NCBI GenBank assembly: GCA_928212115.1
Contig: CAKMRJ010005634.1
Span: forward strand, 250,218,732 to 250,282,731
Direction of reading: 5' to 3'
Source: Lactuca virosa
Lineage: Eukaryota; Streptophyta; Magnoliopsida; Asterales; Asteraceae
Length of the DNA: 64,000 nucleotides
The stretch's first letter is position 1; each line of letters opens with the position of its first letter. Under the pieces are notes generated by a model. That model was given only the letters and a program-made list of their open reading frames with translations. It ran no database searches and was not told the origin of the DNA. A program made the position numbers and the translations under genes. Below are positions 20,686-33,260 of the stretch, piece by piece.

Positions 20686-21996
20686 ACCAATCGCGGATTG
20701 TGGGGCAGGTTTCCTCTTTCGAGTATGGTAGTTGGGGATTATTGACTCTTCATAGGAGGATTTGGGTTCCTTATCTGGTTAGGAATCGATTGACTTTGAT
20801 GGAGGAGGCTCATAAATCAAATTTCTCGATTCACCCTGGCACGCCGAAGATGTATAGAAACCTAAGATTGGATTATTTTTGGCTCTGCATGAAGCGAGAC
20901 ATAGCTTGGTATGTCAATATGTACTTGCCATGTCAAAGGGTCAAGGTCGAACATTAGAGGCTTCTTGGAAAGTTGCAGCCATTGGACATTTCCATGTGGT
21001 AAGGGGGACAAATCGCCATGGATTTCATCACCAAGCTACCGAGGACGGCGCGGGGAGGGGGGGAGGGGGTGGATTCAATTTGGGTCATTGTGGATAAATT
21101 GACCAAGAGTTCCCACTTCATCCCTATCCAGAAAAGTATTTCTATCGAGAAGCTGGCTGACATCTATATGAGGGAGGCAGTCGCTCGTTATGTGGTTCCA
21201 GTCTTAGTGATTTCTGATGGGGATGTCCGTTTCACTTCCAGGTTTTGGAAGAAGTTTCATGGGGATTTGGGTACTTAGTTGCACTTCGGTACGAGTTATC
21301 ACCCATAAATAGACAGGCAGAGTGAGAGAACTCTTCAGACGTCGTTAAAGGATATGCTCAGAGTATGTGTGTTGGATTTTGGCAGGAGCTGGGATACTTA
21401 TCTTTTACTGGCGGAATTATCCTACATTAATAGCTACCATGTCGGTATTGATCGACCTCCCTTCAAGATGCTCTACGGGAGGAAGTGTCGGACCCCAATT
21501 TGTTGGGGTGAGGTCGGCTAGTGAGTGATGGGGAGTACTGAGGTCGCATTCAAGACTACTGAGTTGATCCAATAGGTGTGCGGTAGACTGTAGACCATGT
21601 AGAGTCAGCAAAAGAGGTATGTTGATCGGCATCGTTCTGATCTTGAGTTTCAAGTCGGATATTTTGTGCTTTTGAAGATGTCACCTTGGAAGGGTGTCAT
21701 TCGTTTTAGAAGCGGGGAAAGTTGGGGTTTGACTGAAGTCTCTCAGCTATGGAAGTGTTTGACTGATGATTAGTCAGATCAACAATATCTTTCATGTCTC
21801 TGAGCTATGAAAGTGTTCGAATGATAATTCCATAGTGGTTCCATTCAATGATATTCAGGTGGATGAGCTCCTAAATTATGTTGATAGACCGGTTGCTATT
21901 TTGGATAGGAAGATGAAGACCTTGCGCATCAAGGTGTTGGGATTAGTTAAAGTGGAATGGCAGCACTGGAAGGGTTCAAAATGAACTTGCGAACCC
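20686..21996 (+). pseudogene. Element P2 integrase pseudogene
   Basis: It shows IHPGTPKMYRN, YFWLCMKRDIAWY and MDFITKLPRTARG. A GGAGGG expansion inserted just after the latter keeps the frame. It continues WVIVDKLTKSSHFIPIQ, SDGDVRFTSRFW (the conserved Arg before the Asp motif is now Gly), YHP and SERTLQT. The later part, with IDRPPFKMLYGRKCRTPICW, is in broken frames. Around 21740-21800 there is a short duplicated segment (the phrase AAGTGTTTGA/TCTCTGAGCTATG occurs twice). Many stops are CAG or CAA turned to TAG or TAA. The C-terminal end stops at WQHWKGSK and runs into LTR sequence, so the chromodomain end and the LTR start are deleted. Confidence 0.8.
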
Positions 21997-23537
21997 AAGG
22001 AAGAGGTGGCCATGACGTGGTGTTATGTCTACCATGATGTGGCATTGCCTGAGGTAATGCATAGTTCTTTTGGCCACAACAACGTGGTCTTGTATAGGCC
22101 ATGACGTGGTGACGACTGGGTTGTAAACCCTAAATTTTTGGTCTTAAGGTTTTATTTAAGGGAAGTGATCGCTAGGGTTTCCTCTACCCTCAGCGTCCAT
22201 CACCTCCAAAGTGCCCTTCATTAAACCCTAGCCCCCCTTCAAGCTTTTGGCTCATTTTCAGTGACTTTTTTTATCTTTAAAGGAAGAAGAAAGAGTTCTA
22301 GTGCATAGATCCAACAAGCAATTCATATCCAGTCTTTGTGTTCATCTTCTGGACTCTTTGTAAGTCCTCAAGTTCCTATTTTGTTGGTTTATTTCTGATA
22401 GGTCTAACTTATTAATCATATTTTGGTTCATGGTTAAGATTTAAATGGTAAGGTGGGATAAAGATAGCAACTTTATGACTCACCAAGGTCCCCAAGAGCG
22501 TTATATCTTCTGGGTGTAGAAGTTGGGAGAGTTTTGGAAGCCATGCATGAGTTTTAGGTTATTTTCTTATCATATGAATTAGGTTGAGGGAAGGACATGC
22601 ATGGGTCATGAATGTCCATAACTTTTGGATTTTTATGAGCCTTTAGGGTCCTAAGAAGCTTTCTAGAAAGTTAGAGTTATTGGCTTCACGAATTAAGGGC
22701 CTAATGCATTAAGATGTCCAAGAGCAGAAACCATGACGTGTCAAGATGCTCGCCACGACGTGTAAAGAGGACCTTATGATTGTTTTATCGTTTAGCTGAC
22801 ATGACATGGCCATGGGTTGGCCATGTCATGGTAACCGTTGACTGTTGATGTTTGGACTTGGTTAACTTTTGGTTAAATTACTAGGTTTTGAGTGTAGACT
22901 AAGGTTTGACCTTGGGTGATTCTTTACGTGGTATGTAGCACCAACCTTCCGAGCTTATGATCAGTGGTGTAGCTTTTTATGAGTGATTGAGGTGGGTCTT
23001 CTCACTATACTATGTAGGATGCTAGTTATCTTTGTGACTTTTGCATGGAAGACCAGGATCCAGCCCCTAACAATTGTATGAAATACCAGGATCTGGCCAC
23101 TATAAAATGTACGAAAGACCAGAATTTGGCCCCTGGCAATCTGTATGTAAGACCAATATTTAGCTCTTGGCATTACAAGGGAAGACCATGATTTGGCCCA
23201 TGGTAGGAAGTGATTGTAAGACTATTATCTGACCCATATCATTCACTTGGGGTTGGAATTAACTCGAGAATTATGTATGGTATGTGGTATTTTAAGGAAC
23301 TCACTAAGCTTTCTGCTTACGGTTTTATGTTTAAATATTTTAGGTACTTTTGGTTGCAAAGGGAAGGGCCCTACATGATCGCATTGCATCCCCCAGAGTT
23401 TTATTCCGCACTATCCATGCTATGACTTATCCGATGTTTTGAAAATACATTTTACTCTATCTTTTGAAACGATTAATTGATTGGTTTTCGTTGTTTTAAA
23501 AATGAAATTTCTACTTAATACTTTTGGGACATTAAAG
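21997..23537 (+). repeat. P2 LTR, 5' end missing
   Basis: It carries decayed CCATGACGTGG-like palindromes (about 22003, 22096, 22734, 22757, 22800) and repeats built on GACCAGGATCTGGCCCC (about 23049-23200). The end TTTTGGGACATTAAAG parallels the P1 and P3 LTR ends. The start is deleted. Confidence 0.6.
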
Positions 23538-24530
23538 TCGGTTAACCACACATGCTCCATCATCAGAAAATAAACAAAATGTGTGTTTGCATGGGTAGCA
23601 CATGACTCGTGTTTTCGATGTTTATAAAAAGGGAATTTTGTTTCTTACTTGATTAATACTTTTAATCTTGAAAAACAAAATCCAATCGAACCCTTTCGGT
23701 AACTCCACTCTCAAAATACAAAATACAGAGATGGTGGTAAGCGCGAAGCATTTTAAAAAATGGTCTTATTAGGAATCATATAGACCTCCTTAAACCAGTA
23801 TTAGAGTGGGGGTACCTAGTCTTGATTTGACATTAATGTTTTCTAATTAAACATATGAGGTCACGTGTGGTATACAATTTATACATATAGTAAATTATAC
23901 CATATAGTCAATTTAAACCTTTCAAATTTATATTCTTTATTTTTCTAATTTAATTCACTTATTAAATAAAGTTCAACACAAATATTCAAATTTCCAATTC
24001 AAGTTTAAATATTAATCAAATTTTAATTAATCTCATATTCAAATTTAAATCCTATTAAACAATATTTCAAATTAATCTAAAATTAGAATTTATATAATGT
24101 AAGCAACTTAAAATAATATTTTAATCAATAGGCTTATCTCAACTTTTTCAAAAAATAGATAAATTCGAAAACCTGGAAATCTGGCAGATGTGTCGCATCC
24201 AGCAAGGGGCGTGCAGCGCCTGCGATTCACATATTTCTTTATTTTGTTTGATTTTACAAACCATGTGAAAAATAACTAAAATCTATTAATCTTTGATACC
24301 ACTTTTGGGGATTATTAGCATCAAATACCCATCAAGAAGGTAGTGGAATAATCTAATGTTTTACCTAAGTGTACATGCACCCCAAATCTAGGTTTTAGTA
24401 GTTATAGAAATGAACTTTAAAATCAAACCAAAAGAACGATGGAACACTTACCTCTTGATCCTTAGATCATATGATCAACAACCTTGCAATGGATGAAGAT
24501 CTTAAAGTAGAATTTCTTTAATGTAGTAAG
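23538..24530 (-). mobile_element. Possible copia leader and LTR start, no gene
   Basis: There is no ORF of note. At 24291-24301 the minus strand reads TGGTATCAAAG, the usual PBS of several plant copia clades. About 5 nt to the right an LTR-like TG start (24306) follows. If real, a minus-strand copia 5' LTR runs right from 24306 and was hit by element F at 24531. The AT-rich part at 23860-24180 would be its leader. There is no second LTR to confirm this. Confidence 0.35.
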
Positions 24531-24577
24531 TGTCAAACCCCTGGCCGGCAACGAAAACGTTGGGGTGTGCAACGTTT

Positions 24578-24614
<37 letters not shown>

Positions 24615-26300
24615 AGATATTGAATACATTGAACAATACACAAAATTATAACACAAACAAATTCTTTTATGGATAATATAATAGCTTACATTGTCTTAGC
24701 ATACCAAATAAAACTACATTTCTGACACTGATAAACAGACGACGCTGCAAATCACTTCATTGCATGAATCACCGATGAGGTTGCCACTTCCATCTCTCAC
24801 TTCCCTGAGAATACATGTGATTTGAAACGTTAACATAATGTTGGTGAGTTCACAGGTTTTTATGTTTTTTAAGATACTCTTTGCGAAGGAATTTTATCAT
24901 TTGTATACTTTCTTTTAAAGTATATTCTTTACTAGTTGTATACTATTACTACTTTAAGGTGTTCCCCTCTAGGTAGTTTAATTTATTTTAAGGTTGGCTG
25001 AACAATGTTACAATGAGTTCCCATAATTGAACTTTTGACTAGAAATTTCCATGCATAACACTTCATCAAACGTCGTAGTAGATTAGAAACTTAATTAGCT
25101 AATTGATGAATAGTTGCCTCATTAATATCTGTTTTGATTATCCTTATAGTATACGTTTGATCTTGTTTCTTTGCTCATATAATTATATTTTACTATATAA
25201 TTATATTAGTTTGATTTGAATGGATATTCGGGCAGAGTACTGCCTATATATAATGTGATTTGAGAGATTTGGTCGTAGTAACGACTATGCGTAATAATAT
25301 CCTAAAGATTTAGCCAGGTATAATATTATCCTAAATATTTGTGTAGCATAATGACCAGGCATATTATTATCAATAATTTTTGGACAGGGTAATTACCAGA
25401 CATAATATTATCCTAATGACTCGAGTATAACAACGTTACGTAATAAATTATGTTATAATATCTAACGATAATTTTAGAAATCAACAATTTATTATTTAGC
25501 ATGTATCCCCCCCCTAAGAAAACTTTAAAAACTGTAAAAGTGGGGTCGTGAACCCACACTAGTAGCATATTTTTTAGAGGCTCGGGAGCGTTGTGTCGGG
25601 ACTTAGGTTTACTTGAGAGGTCGAAATGCATGGGGATTGAGAGAGAGAGAGAGAGAGAGCCTTGAAGGTTATGAGAAATGGACTGAACCTTACCTGAAAG
25701 TTATAGAAAGTCTTGGGGCGCGCACTGCGCGATTTCTAAGGGTGCACGTTGTGCGCACACGCGGTGGCTCCACCCGGGCACGAACATGTATCTCTCTTCC
25801 GTCTTGTCACTTCACTCGTATCTTCGCAAATCCGACATCAGAGCACGCGCCGTGTGTGATTCACGCACATTACAAATTTTATAAATATTGAAACTCTCGC
25901 CTACGAGTCCCATTTTCGACGTTCTATATACCGATGTGTTGGTCTCGACGAGTACTACAACTTTCCTTTAGGTTGTTTTAGTCGATTCCAACTTTTCTCT
26001 TTTGCTTGATACTTTGTAAGGAATAAGTAATCTAAACTGATTTTATAAAAGTCATAACTCCCTTCTACGAGCTCCGATTTTGGTGTTTTTTGTCTCAAAA
26101 TTTTTATCTCGAGGAGTATTACGATTCTCCTTGCTATGATTTTGGCTAATACTCAACCAATCTCTCTGTAACTTTTTACATAGCAAGTTTTTATGCGCAT
26201 TTGATTTTTATATCTTATAAAATTCGTATCTCCTTGAAATGAATTCTGATTTTTATGAAATTTATGTTTTTGGGATCAGACTGATGTGTATTTTCAAATG
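24531..26300 (-). repeat. 3' LTR of element F (truncated)
   Basis: The left end matches the LTR at 52404. The tail resembles the D LTR up to about 26300 (TTTTTGGGATCA, then TTTCAAA), where P3 begins. Three U3-module anchors at about 25884, 26052 and 26226 are spaced 168 and 174 bp. The palindrome CGCGCA-C-TGCGCG is at 25719-25731 and GTGCGCAC at 25751-25758. A (GA)n tract is at about 25638-25660. No clear TATA box. Confidence 0.78.
24580..24611. repeat. (AT)n microsatellite in F LTR
   Basis: About 16 AT units. The matching place in the other F LTR (about 52450-52463) has only a few interrupted units, so it grew after insertion. Confidence 0.9.
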
Positions 26301-27840
26301 AAGGCCAATGTGGTCACCGACGCCTTGAGCCACAAGGTGGTTGGCGACTCTGATCGATGACTCTATTTGAGGATGACCATTGACTCACTGCTTTTGGATT
26401 TGATCACTGAGGCTGAGGTCAAGAGAGTCATGAGGGAGAATTGGAAAATGGAGAGGATCAGGGGTCAGATTAGTAGGTTTGACACTGATAGTCGAGGGAT
26501 TTTAACCCAGTATGGTCGGTTTTGGGTCCTAGTTTAGGGCGGAGTCCATCAGACAGTGATGGAGGAGGCGCACAAGTCCAGGTTCTCGATTCACCCTTGG
26601 AGACACAAAGATGTCTCGAGACTTGAGACTTAGTTATTGGTGTCCATGCATGAAGCACGGGAAAGCATGGTATGTGGAGAGATGCTTAACATGTCGGATG
26701 GTCAAGGCAGAGCACCAAAGGTCGCATGGAAAGATTCAGCCTTTGGAGGTGCCCATGTGGAAGTAGGAGCAAATCACTATGAATTTCATCACTAAGTTGT
26801 CGAGGATGGCCAAGGGATTTGATTTAGTTTGGGTCATTATTGATCACCTGACCAAGAGTGCCTATTTTCTTGCTATTAGGGAGAGTTATTCGGCTGATAA
26901 ATCGGCGGATGTGTATGTGCGTGAGATTTTTGCTTGTCACGGTGCACCAGTTTCTATCGTTTCTGATCGTGATGTGTGGTTTACTTCTCATTTTTGGTAG
27001 AGATTTCATGAGGAGTTGGGTATGAGGTTGTTTTTCAGCATGGCTTATCACCATCAGGTTGATGGGAAGAGTAAGCATACCATTCAGATGCTTTAGGATA
27101 TGTTGAGGGCTTGTGTCATCGATTTCGGTGGGAGTTGAGACTCCTACCTTCCCTAGATGAGTTTTCTTACAACAAAAGCTATCAATCTAGTATTGGTGCA
27201 CCGTTATACGAGCTTTTCTACAGGAGAAAGTGACGTACACCAGTTTGTTGGGGAGAGGTCAGCCACAGGGTCATGGGAAGAACTGAGGTAGTCCTCCAGA
27301 TGATGAAACTTATCCAACAGATCACACATAGATTACAGACACCTCAGAGCCGACATAATGGTTATGCTGATAGACGTCGATCTGAGTTAGAGTTTCAAGT
27401 TGGAGATATGGTTTTACTGAAGGTATCACCCTAGAATGGTGTTATACGCTTCAGTAAGAGGGGAAAGTTGGATCCCCGGTTTATTGGACCGTTTCGAGTA
27501 GTGGTCAGGGTAGGCAGGGTGGCCTATAGATTAAATCTGCTTGAGGAGATTATCCAGATTCACATCCCCTTCCATGTTTCTCATATTCGAAAGTGTGTGG
27601 TTGATGATTCAGTGGTGGTTCATTTGGATGACATTCAGGTTGATGAGTGCTTGAATTATACGGAGTGGTCGGTGGCTATTCTAGATAAGAAGACAAAGGC
27701 CTTGCGCAATAAGGAAGTCCATTTGGTTAAGGTCCAATGGTAGCATCGGAAGGGTTCCGAGTGGACATGGGATCCCGAAGCAAAGATGCGTGAGCACTAT
27801 CCAGATTTGTTTTCAACTGAGGATTTGAAGGATGAAATCT
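26301..27840 (+). pseudogene. Element P3 RNase H end, integrase and tail
   Basis: Order of motifs: ANVVTDALSHK, the linker, SRFSIHPW, then in other frames the zinc region (SMHEARESMVCGEM is the out-of-frame reading). The core follows: MNFITKLSRMAKGFDLVWVI, SDRDVWFTSHFW and TIQML. The GPY/F-like part is FIGPFRVVVRVGRVAYRL, then HVSHIRKCVVDDSVVVHLDD, and the chromodomain-like end GSEWTWDPEAKMREHYPDLF. Several stops are TAG where CAG or TGG is usual (for example after QW at about 27740). At least three frame changes. Confidence 0.82.
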
Positions 27841-27845
27841 GGTTC

Positions 27846-27858
27846 AAGTGGGGGGAAT
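27846..27858 (+). other. Polypurine tract of P3
   Basis: AAGTGGGGGGAAT directly before the LTR start TGTAATGCC. Confidence 0.8.
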
Positions 27859-27985
27859 TGTAATGCCAAGTTTTGGTTATGTCTCTTTTAAGTAAATTAA
27901 TATTTTGATTTTGTATTTCTGGTGGCCACGATGTGGTGATGGAGTCCCACGACTTGGCCAAGGTTAATATTTGCATGGATACTAA

Positions 27986-28589
27986 GGTGCTGTTTGATTT
28001 TCTGAAGCAAAAATTCATGAAGTCTGCGGACCACCTCTGCAACCCTCTGCAGTAGAAGAGGTGGACCAAACGGCTGCAGAGTGTAATAAGAAGCGTGTTT
28101 GTTTTTTTAACATCTGCATACTGCTGCAGATATTAAAAAATTAAAATAAACTAATTTATAAACCGAAAATAGTAATTTTAATACGTAAAATTTAATAATG
28201 TATAACATTTCGGCAAGAATTAATGATATTTCAATAAAAATAATGATATTTCAACAAAAAATAAAGATATTTTAGTAAAAAATAATGATATTTCATTAAG
28301 AAATTATCATTATTGAATATAAAAAAACGAAAAAAAATTTAACAAGAATAAACAAAAAAAAAACAAAAAAAAAGGTGAAATAAACTTTCAACAACATATA
28401 ATCAAAATTACAACAAGAAAAAAAGAAAAAGAAGAGGTTGGAAGAGGCAGTACAAGTGCTGCGCCAAACAGAGCACGCGCAGAGGTTTTTGACTCCGAAG
28501 ACTTCCGAGATGAAAAGTGCTGCGCGTGTGCTGCGCCGCGCAACAATAAGAGGTTTGAAGAGGTTTTTTCCAAAAAAACAAACAACACC
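27986..28589. mobile_element. PIF/Harbinger-type MITE (604 bp)
   Basis: The terminal inverted repeats GGTGCTGTTTGATTTT (left) and GGTGTTGTTTGTTTTT (right end, reverse complement) are flanked by the 3 bp duplication TAA (27983-27985 and 28590-28592). TSD size and TIR style fit Tourist/PIF-Harbinger MITEs. Inside are an AT-rich core with a repeated TAATGATATTTCA phrase (about 28220-28310) and GC-rich subterminal CTGCAGAG/CAGAGG inverted pieces. The 66 aa minus-strand ORF at its right end is not a credible gene. No transposase. Confidence 0.8.
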
Positions 28590-29523
28590 TAAGTTAGTGT
28601 CATGACATGACTATCTATTCGCCACGATGTGGCCGCTGTTTGATGGAAAACCCTAATATAGGGTTTGTGCCCCTGTTTCAGGTATATGATGGCTAGGGTT
28701 GCCCACCCTCAGCCTCAAACATTCTCTATCGTCCCCATAAGCAAAACACTAGCCTCCATTGCTAACTCTTGAGTTTTTGTGGTGTTTTGAAGAAGAAGAA
28801 GAATGTACCCTTGGGCTTTGTTTCAGCAAGAAACTCACCTCATCCACCTTGTACATGTTTTCTAGACTTTTGTAAGTCCTCGAGATCTGATTTTTATGTT
28901 TCTTATCTCTAGATCTATCCCTTTCGTCCATTAATCTTCTTGGTGTTTGGAATTTGGAAGGTTGGATCCCATTAAGTTGGAAACTTTATGGATCCTTGTG
29001 GTCATATTAATTTCATATGTTCCAGATCTAGGGATCTTTGGAGTTTAGGTACCATGCTCAAGCTTTGAGTTCCTTATTTCCATTTTTTGACCTAAAATGG
29101 AAGGTATATGCATTCAACATGCATGTCCATAAAGCTATGATCTTTATGGCCCATTAGGTGTAGGAAATCCTTCTAGAAACTTTGAATGAGTAACTGTAGT
29201 GATTAGGTGCTTAATGGGTATTTTTATTCCTTTAGCTACTGTTACGGATTTAGGGCTTGGGATCTTATCTTAATGGATAAATTTGGATACTTTATCCATC
29301 AAGACCATGGAAGGGCCATATCTGAGCTTTGGAGCTCCTGAGTTGTAGGAAAATGGCTTAATATGTTAAGCTATCCAGACCAGTCCCCACGACATGGCCT
29401 TATGTTGCCATGGCATGTCAAATGGGTTAGAACCCGTCTGTTTCGTCATTTCACTGCCACGACGTGGCCAAGGAAGCCACGACATGCCGACCAGCTGAAC
29501 GTTGACCTTTTACTTTTGACCGT

Positions 29524-30904
29524 TGATGTGCACAATAGTACGTACTCGTTTTAAATTTATAACCTAACTTAATTTGCTAACTATGCACTTATAGGCAGTG
29601 TACCTACTCAGATTATAGAATAGCTCAGGTAAGTTGGGTGTCGATCACAAGGAACAAAATTCAATTAAATAAATTAACTACTTCTAATTAAACTAAGAAA
29701 CAAACTATGATTAGGGTTTTTACTGATTTTGCAAGATCAGAAGAACTTACTATCAACTAACAATTAAGCAAGCAAAGAAAACAAATTAACTTCAAAAATT
29801 AGAAGAATACTTCTTCTTAGATCCGATTTCACCTTCTCCTATGGTTGTATTTCTAATGGATGGATTATATTGATTACCAATTTTCTAGCTATTATGATTT
29901 AATATCTAGGCCTACCAATTTATGAATTAACAAGAAAAGATCATGCACAAGTCAAACACCAAATCGATAATAAGCACAAACTGGACTATGAAGGACAATA
30001 GTTACTTTCCTATGATCAAGTTAAGCAACCAAGACCAAATTAAGATTAATTATGCTCTCTAACATGGTTAAATTTACTAGGTTTAACTATTTAATCTAAG
30101 ATGTGATTAATCCTAGCTCTGATTATTTAATGATCATAAAAAATTAGGAGACAAATTTATGCAATTAATTTGATCAATTAATGGATAGAATCTGATTTAT
30201 ATGCAATATAAACTAGAACTAAAACATGTTAGGGTTTAAATACCAAACACAATTTAAATCAATAATAATCATCCAATAATCGAAATAAACTCATATGGAT
30301 CAAGTTCATCTTCACCAAACAGAAGTAAAAGGTATTTAGCCTCTCATTGTAGCAAAAAAACACATAAGATCCATGTAAAATAAGCTAGACATAAGTACTG
30401 ATTAGCAAACCAACTAGATTAATGTGGAATTCTTCAAAATCTTCTTCAATCCTTGAGCTCCACTTTATTTTCGTTCTTCTTTTGGGTTTACAAGGGTTTC
30501 CATTCGTTATTCTCCCCATAAAACCGATTGCATACCTATGGATTCGCCCTAATGTTTGGGTTTTTATAATTACCAAAATCTGATTACCTCGTCATGGTTG
30601 ACCGCCACCACGACGTGGTCCTCGATTAAATTCCGTATTCTCCGAGTCAGTTCTAATGGTCGTGAATCTTCCATTCACCACGCCGTGTTGGAGATCACCA
30701 CGACATGGTCTTCAGTCTTCATTTGTTTTAACTCCCATTTCCTGGTTCCAACTCCTCATTTTCTTCCCTTTCATCTCAAACAAATCTTCACTGCTACAAA
30801 ACATATTTCAAAAATAATAAGCATTTTTTGTCCTAAATAATCATAATTATAGGCTAAAGTATTAGAAATATGCATTAAATACATAGTTAAATATGCACAT
30901 ATAT
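29524..30904 (-). repeat. 3' LTR of ATH1 (1381 bp)
   Basis: It starts TGATGTGCACAATAGTAC and matches 35651-37045. The inner end has lost the CA (ATGCACATATAT versus ATGCACATATCA). TATA-like minus-strand ATTATAAAAA is at 30561-30570, with CCACG-A-CGTGG at 30607-30617 just upstream in sense. Confidence 0.9.
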
Positions 30905-30920
30905 AAATACCCCACACTTG
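30905..30920 (-). other. Polypurine tract of ATH1
   Basis: Minus strand AAGTGTGGGGTATTT next to the 3' LTR. Confidence 0.75.
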
Positions 30921-32643
30921 GCTTTTGCTTGCCCTCAAGAAAAACTGATTTTATTATTACCGCATCAGGACTTTAGCTACCAACATCGCACAAGACAATC
31001 CATTTTGAGCCTGTCCATTACTCCAAGACCGCAGTACATGTATTTGTGTTTATTTTTTCCTAAGAACTTCCCCAATCCTAAATACTCACAATCTTCATAA
31101 ACACTTCCCCACTTCTTTTAAACAACACTCATTTTATGCATCCCTTTGAATACATCCTCAGAAGAGTCTTTCTTAACCTAAAGGTAATTTTTGGTTAAAC
31201 CCCCAAGCATACATATGGAAAAATAACCTAGAAATAAAAAAAATACAAATAATAATAACTTGGGAAAATTTTCCTTATTCTCGAGTCTTTGATTTGGAAC
31301 TTTTCTTCATGATATTTCTTGATCTTCATAGCTTTGTACACTCTTATTTCCCCAAACTTTTGCAACTTTTTTTTTCTCACTATTTTTTTCACTGAAAACA
31401 AAAAATCCTTAAAAAACATATGCTTAAGCAAGGGAACTTAAATTCAACCCTTATTGGTTATATGTATTAGTCTAAGGTGCAATGACTACATAAGCTCTCC
31501 TGGATACATTTCTGGTAACGATTCTAAACATATTGTGGCCCTCAAACTAAGGAAGGTTGTGTTTTTGTTCCATGATGTTACTAGGATAGGGAAGCCACAA
31601 ATACACTATAACATATATTGGCTCAAATAAACATTGAAACTTGCATCGGATCGTCCCACACAATGCTAGAAACATAGATCTCAACATAAGAATTTTTAAC
31701 TAGATTCAATTTTAGATTATTATTTCAAATCTTTCTAATAATTTTTTTTAAATCCTAGTCATTTTTCAATTTTATAATCAGAATGTTTGGATTCCTATAT
31801 TCAACCCCTACCCCACACTTAAATGATGCAATGTCCCCATTTCATGCTAAAACAATTAAAAAACATATAATTAAAAAGGAAGAATTGGAACAAACTCCAT
31901 TTGGGTAGTAGTGTTGAGATTGAATTCTGAAACTTGTGTGGTAAAGCTTGGACTTCTCTTGTAATGGCTAGAAACAATATTTTTGGGCTCTTTTCTCATG
32001 AAAGCAAACGTTCCGGATCGAAATAAAGCAAAGAACCATCTTCAAAAAAGTGTGATGAACCTCTGCCACAACACGGGAAAACAGCGCCACATCATGGTGT
32101 GGAGTTTGAAGTCGTAACTATCGAGCAAAATAAGATCGTCACGGCGTGGTATAGTGACTCCACGTCGTGGTGATAGTCCTGATGAAATTAATTTAGGAAA
32201 AATACGAATGCCACGACATGGTCTAGTGATACCACGTCCTGGTATTTTATCAGAGTATCTTCAAGATCCAAAGTAATGTATCGTTCTTCTTAATAACTTA
32301 GGATTATTTCCAACGTCTTCTTTCTGTAAAATGCTTCAAAAACTTGTTTCTTCATCAACTGGAAACCCCACACTTATTCAGAAACATGGTCTTCAATTAT
32401 AATCTTCACAAATTGCACGGCTTCTTCATCCATTACTCTCCTTCACTGCTTCACGTATTGTTTTAACACTACAAAATTAAATTAAAAGACTAGAGAAACA
32501 CATGACCAATTGGTTAAACAAGAAATAAAAATGAAAAACTAAAAAGAAATCAAAAGGAAAAGAAAATGCAAACTCTTAAAAATTTGGGTTGCCTCCCGAA
32601 AACACTTCTTTTTGAGGAGTCGTGAGCCGGACTCCTTCCCAGT
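30921..32643 (-). other. Noncoding 3' internal region of ATH1
   Basis: 1.7 kb without coding potential. From about 30905 to 31860 it aligns by eye with 40958-41880 in ATH2. Examples are the phrase CATTTTATGCATCCCT and the phrase AAACCCCCAAGCATACATAT, in the same order and spacing. The GGTTGCCTCCCG phrase at about 32587 also recurs in ATH2 (about 42605). Confidence 0.65.
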
Positions 32644-33260
32644 CTACGTTGTTGCGGTTGGGAGTGGGATCTCCCTTTCCTCCTTTTTCTCCTTCCACTT
32701 ACATTTATATGCTTGAACCCTTCGAATGTATGCCTTCTTCGAATTCTCCTTCTTCTTTTTCTTGGCACTATCTTCATACTTACGCTTTACCCCTTTACTT
32801 TGCTTTTTCTCCTTTGCCTTCTTTTTGTCATCTTTTTTAGGAGCTTCCTTGTCCAACTCCATCTTAACCATCATTGGCTCCTCTAACTCTCCACCCATGT
32901 CTTCATCAATTATATCAAATTCTTCATATAAGCTATCTTCTACTTCATCACTTGGCTCTTCCACTTGAACCTTTGGTGTAGAAAACGTGATCACCTCAAA
33001 TGTCATAGGAATTGAAGCTCTTGGTTTAGAACATTTAACTTTGTCACCATGGGTCTTCTCCCAAACCTTCAACTCTTCTTCCATTATCTTTTCAATTTCT
33101 TCTAGCTCACTAAGGTCTTCTTCCATATCATCCATTTTTGATACTTCATCTCTTGGCTTTTCATGACTCACTTTTGGACTCATTTCGAAAGTAATAGCTT
33201 CATCTTCTACACGAAGTGTGAGCTTTGAATCATGAATATCAACAAGAGCTCTAGTGGTAC
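32644..33260 (-). pseudogene. ATH1 region downstream of protease (charged tail)
   Basis: About 205 codons follow the protease after a frame change at about 33261. It opens TTRALVDIHDSKLTLRV, the expected end of an Athila protease, then becomes very acidic (EEDLSELEEIEKIMEEE, DEDMGGELEEP). It finishes Lys-rich (KKDDKKKAKEKKQSKGVKRK). RT should follow in an autonomous Athila but does not. This is probably the protease-RT linker joined to a short basic end. Confidence 0.6.

Larger units (their letters stand above)
20686..23537 (+). mobile_element. Element P2: 5'-truncated Ty3/gypsy copy, plus strand
   Basis: It starts in the linker just before integrase (RIVGQVSSFEYG) and ends at an LTR terminus (TTTTGGGACATTAAAG, a decayed form of GGGATGTTACA). 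The left edge meets the opposite-strand gag of B, with no LTR there. It belongs to the same broad family as P3, because both LTRs carry CCACG/CGTGG-type palindromes. Confidence 0.7.

Noticed and set aside
25613..25891. 92 aa ORF with (RE)n
   Set aside because: It starts in the (GA)n tract of the F LTR; the rest is CG-palindrome DNA.
28388..28588. 66 aa ORF in the MITE as a possible transposase remnant
   Set aside because: No DDE motif or similarity pattern; low-complexity reading of poly-A/T and GC-rich ends.
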